A stretch of DNA of 64,000 nucleotides from CAZVPF01 sp964628195 (GTDB lineage Bacteria > Planctomycetota > Phycisphaerae > Sedimentisphaerales > Anaerohalosphaeraceae): NCBI GenBank assembly GCA_964628195.1, contig CAZVPF010000012.1, forward strand, positions 18,536 through 82,535, in the 5' to 3' direction. Below, in pieces: positions 45,025-54,285 of the stretch (within the stretch, counting starts at the first letter, position 1; each line of letters starts with the position of its first letter). The position numbers and the translations under genes are program-made. The notes below the pieces were generated by a model. It had not been told where the DNA came from. It worked only from the letters and a program-made list of their open reading frames with translations, and did not search any database.

Positions 45025-45134
45025 TGGCTCTCCTTCCCTTTGAGTTGAAATATAATGACAATCTTAAAAAGAGCGTTGCAAAGCTGCCTTGTCGGTATGT
45101 CTCAATATCTTGGCCGCAATTTCATATAAAAAAC

Positions 45135-45183
45135 CGATTTTGCTTGAATATATACAAATTTCAACTATAATCTTGCAAAATCG
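45135..45183 (+). promoter_or_regulatory. Promoter of the araC-type gene framed by a 9-bp inverted repeat
   Basis: TTGAAT (45144-45149), a 16-base spacer and perfect TATAAT (45166-45171) precede the regulator gene. The promoter is exactly bracketed by CGATTTTGC (45135-45143) and GCAAAATCG (45175-45183), a perfect inverted repeat with half sites 40 bases apart, about four helical turns. This looks like an autoregulatory operator, possibly shared with the divergent sugar operon. Confidence 0.6.
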
Positions 45184-45210
45184 ACCACTGGTAAATTTTA
45201 CACATAAAAA

Positions 45211-46251
45211 ATGATACGTAAAGCATCGTCAAAATACACAAAGCCCCGGCCCGCCATATTCCAGGATATGGACGTTACATACCGCGCCGACACCTGCGAA
45301 CCCCTAAAAGCAGCCTCAAGAAATGGAACACTGTCCCTCACCGGATTCGGCAGAAACTGCTACCCAGGCACTGAACTGCCCGCCGACGTAATGCCCGAAC
45401 TTTCCCTTTCCTGCGTCTGGGACGCCACACGCGACCAGGACTGGGGCCTGCCCCCACACCGCAACGAGGGCGTCGAACTCGGCTTCCTCAGCGGCGGAAG
45501 GCTCGACTTCCAGGTAGAAAATCACAAATACAGCCTCAACAGCGGCGACCTGACCCTGACCCGCCCATGGCAGCCGCACAAAGTAGGCCTGCCAAACATC
45601 ACCGCAAGCAGAATGCACTGGCTGATAATCGACGTCGGGGTAAGAAGACCAAGCGACACATGGAAATGGCCGCAATGGATGGTCTTCTCAAAAGACGACC
45701 TCGAACATCTCACCGACTTGCTCCGCTACAACGAACAGCCCGTCTGGAAAGCCGACAAAAAAATCGACACATGCTTCGAAAAACTCGCCGAAATTACCGC
45801 CGCTGATAATCCCGAAAACGTACAGACCCGTCTCAGGCTCTGTATAAACGAACTTTTCCTCGAGCTCTACGAGCTGCTGCGAAAAAAGGACATAAAGCTC
45901 GACCCCAACCTCGCCGCAACTGCCAGAAGCGTCGAAATGTTCCTGAACGCACTGCCCGAACACCTCGATTACCCATGGACACTCCAGGACATGGCCGAAC
46001 ACTGCAACCTCGGCAGAAGCAGGTTCACCCACCACTGCAAACTCCTGACCAACATGACACCCGTTGGCTACCTCAACCACTGCCGGGTAAAAAAGGCCCG
46101 CAAACTGCTCCACGAAAGCCCCCAGGCAAGCGTCACTGAAATCGCCTTCACCTGCGGTTTCGACTCAAGCCAGTATTTCAGCCGCGTTTTCAAGCAGAAA
46201 ACCGGCACAACACCAACTGATTTCCGCGAAGCTGCCTTTTTAAAAAGCTGA
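45211..46251 (+). CDS. AraC-family transcriptional regulator with cupin sensor domain
   Basis: A 346-residue regulator. The N-terminal part (about 75-160) is a cupin-like ligand pocket: PPHRNEGVELGFLSGGRLDF and LNSGDLTLTRPWQPHKVG hold the typical His/Glu and Gly-Asp motifs. The C-terminal about 100 residues form the double helix-turn-helix: WTLQDMAEHCNLGRSRFTHH, then LNHCRVKKARKLL, and SVTEIAFTCGFDSSQYFSRV, ending in FKQKTGTTPTDF. It is divergent from the sugar operon beginning at 45024 and is its natural candidate activator, responding to a sugar or keto-sugar. No ribosome-binding site is evident before the ATG. Confidence 0.9.
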   Translation: MIRKASSKYTKPRPAIFQDMDVTYRADTCEPLKAASRNGTLSLTGFGRNCYPGTELPADVMPELSLSCVWDATRDQDWGLPPHRNEGVELGFLSGGRLDFQVENHKYSLNSGDLTLTRPWQPHKVGLPNITASRMHWLIIDVGVRRPSDTWKWPQWMVFSKDDLEHLTDLLRYNEQPVWKADKKIDTCFEKLAEITAADNPENVQTRLRLCINELFLELYELLRKKDIKLDPNLAATARSVEMFLNALPEHLDYPWTLQDMAEHCNLGRSRFTHHCKLLTNMTPVGYLNHCRVKKARKLLHESPQASVTEIAFTCGFDSSQYFSRVFKQKTGTTPTDFREAAFLKS

Positions 46252-46352
46252 CAACAACTTTCAAAAACCTCTGGACATCACTGCCGCTTTTGCGCATACT
46301 AACCCTTTTACGGCTAAAGGAGGCCTTGTTAAAGTCTTGAAAGCGGCGACCA

Positions 46353-47387
46353 ATGGAATTAACCGACAATCTGAATATTATACAGTTCAAGGACCTGATA
46401 ACCCCCCAGGAGCTTAAGGACCTCTACCCCCTCACCGATAGCCTGTCAACAACAGTCGCATCAGGCCGAAAAGTCGTCCAGGACATACTGAACAACACCG
46501 ACAGCCGAAAAATGGCAATAGTCGGACCATGCTCACTCCACGATTACGACGGCTCCATCGAATACGCACAAAGGCTCGCAAAGCTCCAGGAAAAAGTCTC
46601 ACAAAAAGTCTTGATCATCATGCGCGCATACTTCGAAAAACCCCGAACCACCATCGGCTGGAAGGGAATGCTCTACGACCCGCACCTCGACGGCTCATAC
46701 GACATCGAACAAGGCCTCAAACGCGCAAGAAACATAATGATCAAAATAACCGAACTCAATCTGCCCATAGCAACCGAGTTCCTCGACCCCATCGTCCCCC
46801 AGTTCCTCGCCGAGCTCGTAAGCTGGGCCGCCATCGGCGCAAGAACAACCGAATCCCAGATACACAGGCAAATGGCAAGCGGCCTGTCAATGCCAATTGG
46901 CTTCAAAAACTCCACAGACGGAAACCTCGACGTCGCCGTCGACGCCATAAAAGCCGCCGCCAGCAAGCACTCCTTCCTCGGCATCGACAGAAACGGCAAG
47001 GTCATTATCGCAGAAACACGCGGAAACCGCTACGGCCACCTCGTCATGCGCGGCGGCAAAGGCGCACCCAACTACGGCAGCGAATACGTCGCATTCGCCG
47101 AAATAAAGCTCCGCAAAGCAGGCTGCTTCAACGGAATAGTAATCGACTGCAGCCATGACAACTCCTTCAAGGACCACAAAAAACAGCGAAACGCCCTGCT
47201 CGACATAACCAGCCAGCTAAAATCAGGCACCCCCCTTATCGCAGGAGTCATGCTCGAAAGCTTCATCGAAGAGGGAAGTCAGAAAGTCACTCCAGGCGCA
47301 AAGCTCAAATTCGGCCAAAGCGTTACCGACAAATGCATGGGCTGGGAAGAAACCGAGCAGCTCATACTGAAACTCGCCGACAGGTAA
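46353..47387 (+). CDS. 3-deoxy-7-phosphoheptulonate (DAHP) synthase, type I
   Basis: This 344-residue enzyme commits phosphoenolpyruvate and erythrose 4-phosphate to the shikimate pathway. Type I (AroF/G/H-like) landmarks are present: KMAIVGPCSLHDYDGSIEYA, IIMRAYFEKPRTTIGWKG, PIATEFLDPIVPQFLAELVS, GARTTESQIHRQMASGL, GFKNSTDGNLDVA, IVIDCSHDNSFKDHKKQ and GVMLESFIEEG, with the metal ligands Cys, His, Glu and Asp. Which aromatic amino acid inhibits it cannot be told, so I give no AroF/G/H letter. The ATG lacks a nearby ribosome-binding site: a GGAGG lies 29 bases upstream and instead serves a five-codon TTG-started frame (46326-46340). Upstream in-frame extension is blocked by a stop at 46338. 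Confidence 0.93.
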   Translation: MELTDNLNIIQFKDLITPQELKDLYPLTDSLSTTVASGRKVVQDILNNTDSRKMAIVGPCSLHDYDGSIEYAQRLAKLQEKVSQKVLIIMRAYFEKPRTTIGWKGMLYDPHLDGSYDIEQGLKRARNIMIKITELNLPIATEFLDPIVPQFLAELVSWAAIGARTTESQIHRQMASGLSMPIGFKNSTDGNLDVAVDAIKAAASKHSFLGIDRNGKVIIAETRGNRYGHLVMRGGKGAPNYGSEYVAFAEIKLRKAGCFNGIVIDCSHDNSFKDHKKQRNALLDITSQLKSGTPLIAGVMLESFIEEGSQKVTPGAKLKFGQSVTDKCMGWEETEQLILKLADR

Positions 47388-47388
47388 A

Positions 47389-47766
47389 CCGAACACATAC
47401 ACAAACATTTCTTTAACGAATAACTTTCTGCGCCATTCCAGCAGATACTGCACAGCCGCCGAATGGATGCACCTTAACGACTTCAAAACAGCAATACCCC
47501 CGCTCATAGGCCAAATATTCATGGTCCACCACCGTTACAACACTCTCGCCTGGGAAAAATGGCTCGAAATGGGCGTGGACACCGACTCAATCGTTTCCGA
47601 CCCCCTATTCTTGGACCCGAAATACCGCGATTAAGGGATTTCGCCCGACACAAAGGCCAGCAGTTCAGGATTCAAGGACATACCCGTCGAAAAACAGGCC
47701 TGTTTATCGACATTTACCATACAAAACTGCCCACCGAATAATTATTCAGCCCCAAAAGCCTCTTGA
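47389..47766 (+). pseudogene. Remnant of a parallel beta-helix (pectate-lyase-fold) protein, C-terminal part
   Basis: Within the 594 bases between DAHP synthase and nifJ, one plus-strand frame is open from 47389 to a TAA at 47632-47634, then continues in frame to TGA at 47764. The reading HHRYNTLAWEKWLEMGVDTD then SIVSDPLFLDPKYRD, stop, GISPDTKASSSGFKDIPVEK is the familiar C-terminal signature of secreted right-handed beta-helix proteins: W-x-x-x-G-x-D-x-x-S-I-V-x-D-P-L-F-x-D-P, then S-P-x-x-x-A and G-F-K-x-I. The stop falls in the middle of this signature, and no N-terminal region or signal peptide is present, so it is a decayed fragment. 47767-47981 holds the nifJ promoter and nothing else visible. 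Confidence 0.6.
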
Positions 47767-47868
47767 TCTGAATTTAACATAAATGCACTGAGCATCTCTG
47801 ATTATCAAACATTTCCAGAAATCCGCCGTAATAACCATTTCATAGAAAAAAGAATTACAGAAAATGAT

Positions 47869-47897
47869 TTGCCTAACCTCTTTCACCGTGGTATAAA
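47869..47897 (+). promoter_or_regulatory. Candidate sigma70 promoter of nifJ
   Basis: TTGCCT (47869-47874), a 17-base spacer and TATAAA (47892-47897), 84 bases before the nifJ ATG. No operator-like repeat is evident around it. Confidence 0.45.
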
Positions 47898-47981
47898 GTG
47901 GCTTTTAATAAGAATGGGTCGGTTTTCAGGGCTGGACCTCTAAATAATCTGAATTAATTATTGACAGATGGAGTGATTTTT

Positions 47982-50900
47982 ATGACACGTAAAATGGTTA
48001 CGATTGACGGCAACACAGCAGCGGCACATGTGGCACATGCTACAAATGAAGTTATCGCGATTTACCCGATAACTCCAAGCTCCCCGATGGGTGAGATCGC
48101 CGACGCCAAAAGCGCAGCCGGTCAAACCAATATATGGGGCACAATACCCTCGGTTACCGAAATGCAGTCGGAAGGCGGGGCGGCAGGCGCAGTTCACGGC
48201 GCCCTTGCCGCAGGCGCGCTGACTACCACTTTCACCGCCTCACAGGGTCTGCTGCTGATGGTTCCAAACATGTACAAAATAGCCGGCGAACTCACACCCG
48301 CAGTATTCCACGTATCCGCAAGGTCGCTCGCATGCCAGGCACTCAGCATATTCGGCGACCACTCCGACGTCATGGCTTGCAGGCAGACCGGATTCGCTAT
48401 GCTCTGCTCTGCCAACATACAGGAAATAATGGACTTCGCGCTGATCTCTCAGCAGGCGACTCTCAAATCCCGTGTGCCTTTCCTGCACTTCTTCGACGGC
48501 TTCCGTTCAAGCCACGAAATACAGAAAGTCGAAGAGCTCACGATGGACGACATGCGGGCCGTCATCGACGACAAGCTCGTGATCGAACACAAAAAACGGG
48601 CCCTCAGCCCCGACCACCCGATGATAAGCGGAACCGCCCAGAACCCCGACGTATACTTCCAGGGCAGGGAAACCGTCAACAAGTATTACCTCGAAACACC
48701 GGCAATCGTCGAAGAGACGATGAAACAGCTCGAAAAGGTTGTCGGCAGAAGCTATAAGCTCTTTGACTACGTAGGAGCGCCAGATGCTGAAAAAGTCATC
48801 ATCCTTATGGGAAGCGCCTGCGACACTGTGCACGAAACCGTCGAATACCTCGCCGGTAAAGGCGAAAAGGTCGGCATGATAAAGGTAAGGCTCTACCGCC
48901 CGTTCAGCACCGAACACTTCGCAAAGGCCCTTCCGAACACCGTCAAAAAAATTGCCGTTCTCGACAGGACAAAAGAGCCCGGTTCCATCGGCGAGCCCCT
49001 CTACGTTGACGTTCGAACCGCATTAGGCGAGGCAATGTCAGACGGACTGGTCAACCTCAAGGGCTACCCCCTTACCGTAGGCGGAAGGTACGGCCTCGGT
49101 TCAAAGGAATTCAACCCGGCAATGGTAAAAGCCGTTTTCGACAACCTGGACGCAGCCAAACCCAAAAACCATTTCACCGTAGGAATAAACGACGACGTAA
49201 CTAACACCAGCCTTGATGTCGACGACACCTTCGACACTGCCTCTAAATCATACACCGCGATGTTCTACGGCCTCGGCTCGGACGGAACGGTTGGCGCAAA
49301 TAAAAACTCCATCAAGATTATCGGCGAGGAAACCGAAAACTTCGCTCAGGGCTATTTCGTTTACGACTCCAAAAAAGCAGGCGCAATAACCGTCTCCCAC
49401 CTTCGTTTCGGCGAAGACAGGATAAGAAGCCCTTACCTTATTGACAAAGCCGACTTCGTCGCATGCCACAACCCGAGCTTCCTCGAAAAATACGACATGC
49501 TCTCGCACCTCAGAGACGGCGGAACTTTCCTGCTTACAAGCACTCACACCGCCGACGAAGTATGGGACACCCTCCCTGCCGAAGTGCAGCAGCAGGTAAT
49601 AAAGAAAAAACTCAAATTCTACGTCATTGACGCCATACACATCGCCGAAGAACTCGGCCTCGGTGCCCGTATTAACGTCATAATGCAGACTGCGTTTTTC
49701 AAGATAAGCGGCGTCCTGCCCATTGAACAGGCCGTCGATTCAATCAAGACTGCAATCAAGAAAACCTACGGCAAAAAGGGCCAGAAGATAGTCGACATGA
49801 ACAACGCAGCCGTCGACGCGGCCCTTGATAAAGTATACGAAGTCAAGGTCCCGGATAAGGTAACAAGCAAGACCCACATGGCAAGCTACGTGCCCGACGA
49901 CGCACCAGAGTTCATCAAAACCGTTACCGCGGAGATAATGGCCGGAAGAGGCGACAGCGTCCCCGTAAGCAAGATGCCCTGCGACGGTAAGTTCCCCACA
50001 GGAACAACGATGTACGAAAAACGGAACATCGCCGTTCATATCCCCGAATGGGACCCCAACGTCTGCATACAGTGCGGCCGCTGCTCGCTTGTATGCCCCC
50101 ATGCGGCAATAAGGATCAAGGCCTACGACCCCAAAGAGCTTGAAAAAGCCCCAGCAGGCTTCAAGAGCGCAGATGCCAAAGGAAAAGATTTTGCCGGCAT
50201 GAAATTCACCGTACAGGTTGCACCAGAAGACTGCACCGGCTGCCAGGCCTGCGTCCTCGCCTGTCCCGCAAAGGAAAAAGACGAAAACAAGCAGGAGACC
50301 GGCAGAAAAGCCATCAACATGGTCGACCAGGAACCGGTAAGAATCAAGGAACGCGAAAACTACGACTTCTTCCTGTCACTGCCCGACACCGACCCTGAAA
50401 AATTCAAACTCGACAGCGTCAAAGGCAGCCAGCTCGTCAAGCCCCTCTTTGAGTATTCGGGCGCCTGCGCAGGCTGCGGAGAAACTGCTTACGTCAAACT
50501 GCTTACACAGCTTTTCGGCGACCGAGCGTTTATCGCAAACGCGACCGGCTGTTCCTCGATATACGGCGGAAACCTGCCCACCACACCTTACACCCAAAGA
50601 AAAGACGGCAGGGGCCCAACCTGGTCAAACAGCCTCTTCGAGGACAACGCCGAGTTCGGCATGGGCATGAGACTGGCGGTAAATAAGTTCACCGACTACG
50701 CCCTCGAGCTGCTCGATAAGGTAGTGGAAAAAGGCTGCGTCGAGGTCGACCTCGCAAAGCAGATCAAAAACAGCATGAAGGACCAGACAAATCAGCAGCA
50801 GATTGAGCTCCAGCGTCAGCGCGTCGAACAGCTCAAGGAAAAATGCTGCCAGGCAAAGTGCACTGAATGCGAAGACATGCTCAGCGTCGCAGACTATCTC

Positions 50901-51551
50901 GTCGCCAAGAGCGTCTGGGTGCTCGGCGGTGACGGCTGGGCCTACGATATCGGATACGGCGGTCTCGACCACGTACTCGCAAGCGGCGAGAATATCAACG
51001 TCCTCGTCCTCGATACCGAAGTCTACTCGAACACCGGCGGACAGATGTCAAAGTCAACTCCGCGTGCCGCTGTCGCAAAGTTCGCCGCAGCCGGAAAGAG
51101 TATGCCCAAAAAGGATTTGGGCCTGATCTCCATGAGCTACGGCGGAATATACGTCGCAAAAGTGGCAATGGGAGCAAACCCCAACCAGGCCGTAAAGGCA
51201 TTCGCAGAAGCGGAAAGCTACAACGGACCATCTATAATACTAGCATACTCTCACTGCATCGCACACGGAATTAACATGTCGCACGGATACGAGAACCAGG
51301 CCCAGGCCGTTAACTGCGGATACTGGCCCCTCTACCGCTTCGACCCGAGGCTGTCCGCACAGGGCAAAAACCCCCTGCAGTTGGATTCAAAGAACCCCGA
51401 CTTCGATAAGTTCGAAGATTACGCATACAGCGAAAACAGGTACAGGACGCTTAAATCCTCGAAACCAGAGCTTGCCGCGGCCCTTATGGAAAGCGCGAAA
51501 CAGGACGTCCGCTACCGCTACTCGCTGCTCGAAAAACTTGCGAACCTATAA
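47982..51551 (+). CDS. nifJ: Pyruvate:ferredoxin (flavodoxin) oxidoreductase
   Basis: This single-chain enzyme (1189 residues) decarboxylates pyruvate to acetyl-CoA, CO2 and reduced ferredoxin, the hallmark of anaerobic pyruvate metabolism. Domains in order: pyrimidine-binding domain I (GNTAAAHVAHATNEVIAIYP, then ITPSSPMGEIAD), the transketolase C-like domain II, and the gamma domain (YFVYDSKKAGAITVSHLRFG). Two 4Fe-4S motifs follow: CIQCGRCSLVCPHAAIR and CTGCQACVLACPAKEK. The thiamine diphosphate domain comes last, with CAGCGETAYVK, GNLPTTPY, GGDGWAYDIGYGG and DTEVYSNTGGQMSKSTP. I chose the ATG at 47982 with GGAG nine bases upstream, not a TTG seven codons earlier. With Pta it supplies acetyl phosphate. 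Confidence 0.96.
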   Translation: MTRKMVTIDGNTAAAHVAHATNEVIAIYPITPSSPMGEIADAKSAAGQTNIWGTIPSVTEMQSEGGAAGAVHGALAAGALTTTFTASQGLLLMVPNMYKIAGELTPAVFHVSARSLACQALSIFGDHSDVMACRQTGFAMLCSANIQEIMDFALISQQATLKSRVPFLHFFDGFRSSHEIQKVEELTMDDMRAVIDDKLVIEHKKRALSPDHPMISGTAQNPDVYFQGRETVNKYYLETPAIVEETMKQLEKVVGRSYKLFDYVGAPDAEKVIILMGSACDTVHETVEYLAGKGEKVGMIKVRLYRPFSTEHFAKALPNTVKKIAVLDRTKEPGSIGEPLYVDVRTALGEAMSDGLVNLKGYPLTVGGRYGLGSKEFNPAMVKAVFDNLDAAKPKNHFTVGINDDVTNTSLDVDDTFDTASKSYTAMFYGLGSDGTVGANKNSIKIIGEETENFAQGYFVYDSKKAGAITVSHLRFGEDRIRSPYLIDKADFVACHNPSFLEKYDMLSHLRDGGTFLLTSTHTADEVWDTLPAEVQQQVIKKKLKFYVIDAIHIAEELGLGARINVIMQTAFFKISGVLPIEQAVDSIKTAIKKTYGKKGQKIVDMNNAAVDAALDKVYEVKVPDKVTSKTHMASYVPDDAPEFIKTVTAEIMAGRGDSVPVSKMPCDGKFPTGTTMYEKRNIAVHIPEWDPNVCIQCGRCSLVCPHAAIRIKAYDPKELEKAPAGFKSADAKGKDFAGMKFTVQVAPEDCTGCQACVLACPAKEKDENKQETGRKAINMVDQEPVRIKERENYDFFLSLPDTDPEKFKLDSVKGSQLVKPLFEYSGACAGCGETAYVKLLTQLFGDRAFIANATGCSSIYGGNLPTTPYTQRKDGRGPTWSNSLFEDNAEFGMGMRLAVNKFTDYALELLDKVVEKGCVEVDLAKQIKNSMKDQTNQQQIELQRQRVEQLKEKCCQAKCTECEDMLSVADYLVAKSVWVLGGDGWAYDIGYGGLDHVLASGENINVLVLDTEVYSNTGGQMSKSTPRAAVAKFAAAGKSMPKKDLGLISMSYGGIYVAKVAMGANPNQAVKAFAEAESYNGPSIILAYSHCIAHGINMSHGYENQAQAVNCGYWPLYRFDPRLSAQGKNPLQLDSKNPDFDKFEDYAYSENRYRTLKSSKPELAAALMESAKQDVRYRYSLLEKLANL

Positions 51552-51562
51552 CAGGATATAAA

Positions 51563-52303
51563 ATGACAAAAATCTGCAAAACCGTTTTGCTGCTGCTGTC
51601 GATAACCCTGTTGCTGGGCATGATAACCGGCTGCGCAGCCGAAAAGGCAAAACTCGACCAGCAGCCCGGGCAAAACGACCCCCCCCCGCCGCAAATTAAA
51701 TCCGCGGCCCGGAATTTGTTCGCCAATGCCATTATCACATACAACACGCCGGATAACGGCAGGTATATAACCCGCCATCAGTACAAAATCAATACCGCAG
51801 CCGACACCATGACAATTTCCTCACTTGAGCCCGGCGGAAACGTAAAATGGCAGCTTTCCGGCGGAGGATTATCCATAACCCACGGCAGCGAAACCATCGA
51901 CAGGCTTGATTACCATCTGTATTCTTATGGTTCCGCGAAAGGCATATTAATGCTGTTAACCGCAAATATGCCCGATTTTGAACCCGGTATTGAACCTGTC
52001 GACCAGTCCGTCAGCCTCAATGGAAAATGGTATGAACTATATCCGATTTCGGAAAATATCACCCTTTACAAGGATATTGACCTTAAAAGGTTCGACACAG
52101 CGATAATTGACGACAACAAAGGTCAGGTTACTGTTAATTGCTATAACTACCGCTGGGCCGAGGGTATACAAAACCCCCTTCCAACAAAGTTCGACATCTT
52201 TGAAAAGACCGGCAGCTTTAACAAAAGGCTGTCAATGCAGGTCCAATTCGACGGCCTGAGACCGCTCAAAACTGTTGACTCCAAAGACGAAAACCCCGAA
52301 TGA
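51563..52303 (+). CDS. Hypothetical lipoprotein
   Basis: A 246-residue protein with a lipoprotein signal: MTKICK, a leucine-rich stretch, and the lipobox ITGC near residue 23. A Pro/Gln-rich linker (about 28-50) follows. The rest looks like beta-rich sequence of unknown family (for example QYKINTAADTMTISSLEPGG, LSINGKWYELY-like strands, and GQVTVNCYNYRW). No catalytic motif or named domain is recognised. AGGAT precedes the ATG, 11 bases after nifJ. It points the same way as the exosortase block downstream and may belong to it, but that link rests only on position. Confidence 0.65.
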   Translation: MTKICKTVLLLLSITLLLGMITGCAAEKAKLDQQPGQNDPPPPQIKSAARNLFANAIITYNTPDNGRYITRHQYKINTAADTMTISSLEPGGNVKWQLSGGGLSITHGSETIDRLDYHLYSYGSAKGILMLLTANMPDFEPGIEPVDQSVSLNGKWYELYPISENITLYKDIDLKRFDTAIIDDNKGQVTVNCYNYRWAEGIQNPLPTKFDIFEKTGSFNKRLSMQVQFDGLRPLKTVDSKDENPE

Positions 52304-52677
52304 TCTTTTTAATGCGACTCAGCGAACAAATTGACAAGATAATAAGTACGGTCTGTAACCTCACCGTTATTGTGTTTTATAGGACCAGAAGTGAATTTAA
52401 TGCGATACAGGAAAATTTTTTCCCTGAAACAGGCCGCAAAATAGGCTTTTTCAGTACAGGTATCGCGGCCCTTATAACCCGAACCAGCGGCAGTGGACTA
52501 ATTAATGAGAACACGGGTCTATTTTATGTTAAGACGGACCCAATCAGACCGATATTATATTTAAGCAGAAGGAAATGCTGCAGGCAAAGTGATATGTCTT
52601 GTTGTTGCAGCCCGAAAAATTGGGACAAAGGGTGAATAATTAATTAAAAACGGAGTGGAGTATAGTCGGGTAATAAT
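52304..52677. other. Intergenic stretch before the polysaccharide-export block
   Basis: No convincing gene. A plus-strand frame of 111 codons (52300-52635) overlaps the lipoprotein stop as ATGA, but its sequence is compositionally odd (a CCRQSDMSCCC end) and matches nothing I know. A possible promoter, TTGACA (52331-52336) with TGTAAC (52354-52359) at 17-base spacing, may serve the Wza-like gene at 52678. No sigma54 -24/-12 pair was found by eye. Confidence 0.35.
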
Positions 52678-54276
52678 ATGAACAGCAGACTTCTAATTCT
52701 ACAACTCGCCATAATATCGGTTATAATGACACTCTTTTGCGGGTGTTCCAACGACCATCTTGACCCAAGCCAGATAGGCCGCTTCAGGCCCGTGCCGGTT
52801 GTCAACGTAATACTTGACTCTCTCGGCGTGGCCGATGAACCGGACCCCGTCTATGCAGGCGCAGAGGACCCCCGCCCGGAGGACCTTCTCGAATATGACA
52901 TCGACTACACATTTGCCGTAGGCGATGTAATAAGGGTCACAATCTGGGAACTCAGGCGCGAAAGCATCGAGTACGTAAATGACTTTACCGTCACCGAAAC
53001 AGGAAGGATATCCATACCGGACGTCGGGCTTGTCAGGGCTGAGGGCCTCACCGAATCAGAACTCGAATCGGAAATCAAGGACATTCTCTCTCCCAGCATC
53101 CTCCTGGACCCATCTGTAAGCGTAACGCTTCTTTCATCAACAAAGCGAACATTCTCGATCTCAGGAAACGGCATACAGCAGCCGGGCAGATATATAATCC
53201 CCCGCGACAATTATCGTTTAACCGAAGCCGTCGCAGTCGCCGGCGGAGTCGCACAGTTTAACGTAAGCAACATCTACGTAACAAGGGAATTAAAAGGATC
53301 AGACCTCGAATACCAGTCAACCCAGGGAATGGGCCAATATGACGCTATACCCCTCAAGGAAGTCGAAAAAGGCCAGCAGACAGGCGAATTCGACCCCAAA
53401 GGCGAAATGATGGAGGTCATCGCCCCCTATGCCAATAAAACCAATTATAATAAGGTAATGATCGCCGCCGCTGAGATGGTCTCAGCCGAAGAACTTGAAA
53501 ATCTCGCCGCGCCGGAGGGCTTTGAAGACGACAGCACCCGTCAGGATGTCCTCAGTGTCAAAGAGGCTCTTGACTCAGCCGGCCGGCAGCAGGGCAGGAT
53601 CGAATGGGTATTTGAGGACGGAAAATGGGTCCCCATCCGTATAGGTGACGCACCTGAAACAGGCCGAGCACCCCAGCCCCCCCAAACCGCCGGAAAAACA
53701 CCATCGGGACCGGGCATAGACGAGGACGCTCCGAAAGACTTCGGATGGGAGCAGTTGCCCCAGAGACAGCAGGCAAAAAGAGTGATAAGGATACCGGTCG
53801 ACAGCCTGCTTGGCGGCGACCCACGATACGATATAGTAATAAGGGCAGGAGACACCATAACAATCCCGGTCGACCTTATTGGCGAATTCTGGGTAATGGG
53901 AAATGTAAACGCCCAGGGCCCCATCAGCCTGACAGGAAGACCCATGACCCTGAAGATGGCAATTGCCTCCGCGGGCGGCCTTGGCCCTCTCGCATGGCCC
54001 AAAAAGGTCGAAGTAATACGCAGGATAGGCAGAAACAAGGAAGAAATCGTCATGGTCGACCTCGAAAAAATAGCGAAAGGCCAACAGCCCGATTTCTTCA
54101 TCAAACCTTACGACCTTATCAACGTAGGTACACATGGAACCAGCAGATACCTCGCAACACTTAGAAACGCTTTCACAGCTCAGTACGGCTTTGGCTTTAC
54201 CTATACAAGAAACTTCGCGAATGTTGATTTCAACCGTAGGGGATGGCCCAGCGAAATTGGAGAACTATTCTGGTAA
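52678..54276 (+). CDS. Wza-type polysaccharide export lipoprotein (Poly_export and SLBB domains)
   Basis: This 532-residue outer-membrane-type export lipoprotein has a signal ending at the lipobox FCGC (about residue 23). The polysaccharide export domain covers about 80-155 (YTFAVGDVIRVTIWELRRES, ITVTETGRISIPDVG-like strands and GLTESELESEIKDIL). A first SLBB-like repeat follows (FSISGNGIQQPGRYIIPRDN, LTEAVAVAGGV). A long insert of about 170 residues, rich in Pro, Gln and Gly, separates it from the second SLBB region (EFWVMGNVNAQGPISLTGRP, LKMAIASAGGLG, then PYDLINVG). It is the first of four genes in an exosortase block and would form the channel for the matching exopolysaccharide. The insert is longer than in usual Wza. 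Confidence 0.88.
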   Translation: MNSRLLILQLAIISVIMTLFCGCSNDHLDPSQIGRFRPVPVVNVILDSLGVADEPDPVYAGAEDPRPEDLLEYDIDYTFAVGDVIRVTIWELRRESIEYVNDFTVTETGRISIPDVGLVRAEGLTESELESEIKDILSPSILLDPSVSVTLLSSTKRTFSISGNGIQQPGRYIIPRDNYRLTEAVAVAGGVAQFNVSNIYVTRELKGSDLEYQSTQGMGQYDAIPLKEVEKGQQTGEFDPKGEMMEVIAPYANKTNYNKVMIAAAEMVSAEELENLAAPEGFEDDSTRQDVLSVKEALDSAGRQQGRIEWVFEDGKWVPIRIGDAPETGRAPQPPQTAGKTPSGPGIDEDAPKDFGWEQLPQRQQAKRVIRIPVDSLLGGDPRYDIVIRAGDTITIPVDLIGEFWVMGNVNAQGPISLTGRPMTLKMAIASAGGLGPLAWPKKVEVIRRIGRNKEEIVMVDLEKIAKGQQPDFFIKPYDLINVGTHGTSRYLATLRNAFTAQYGFGFTYTRNFANVDFNRRGWPSEIGELFW

Positions 54277-54285
54277 CAGGGTGAT

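Noticed and set aside
52300..52635. 111-codon frame overlapping the lipoprotein stop as ATGA
   Set aside because: Despite the coupling-like overlap, its composition and Cys-rich end are unlike neighbouring proteins, and no domain is recognised. It is kept only as a remark in the intergenic entry.
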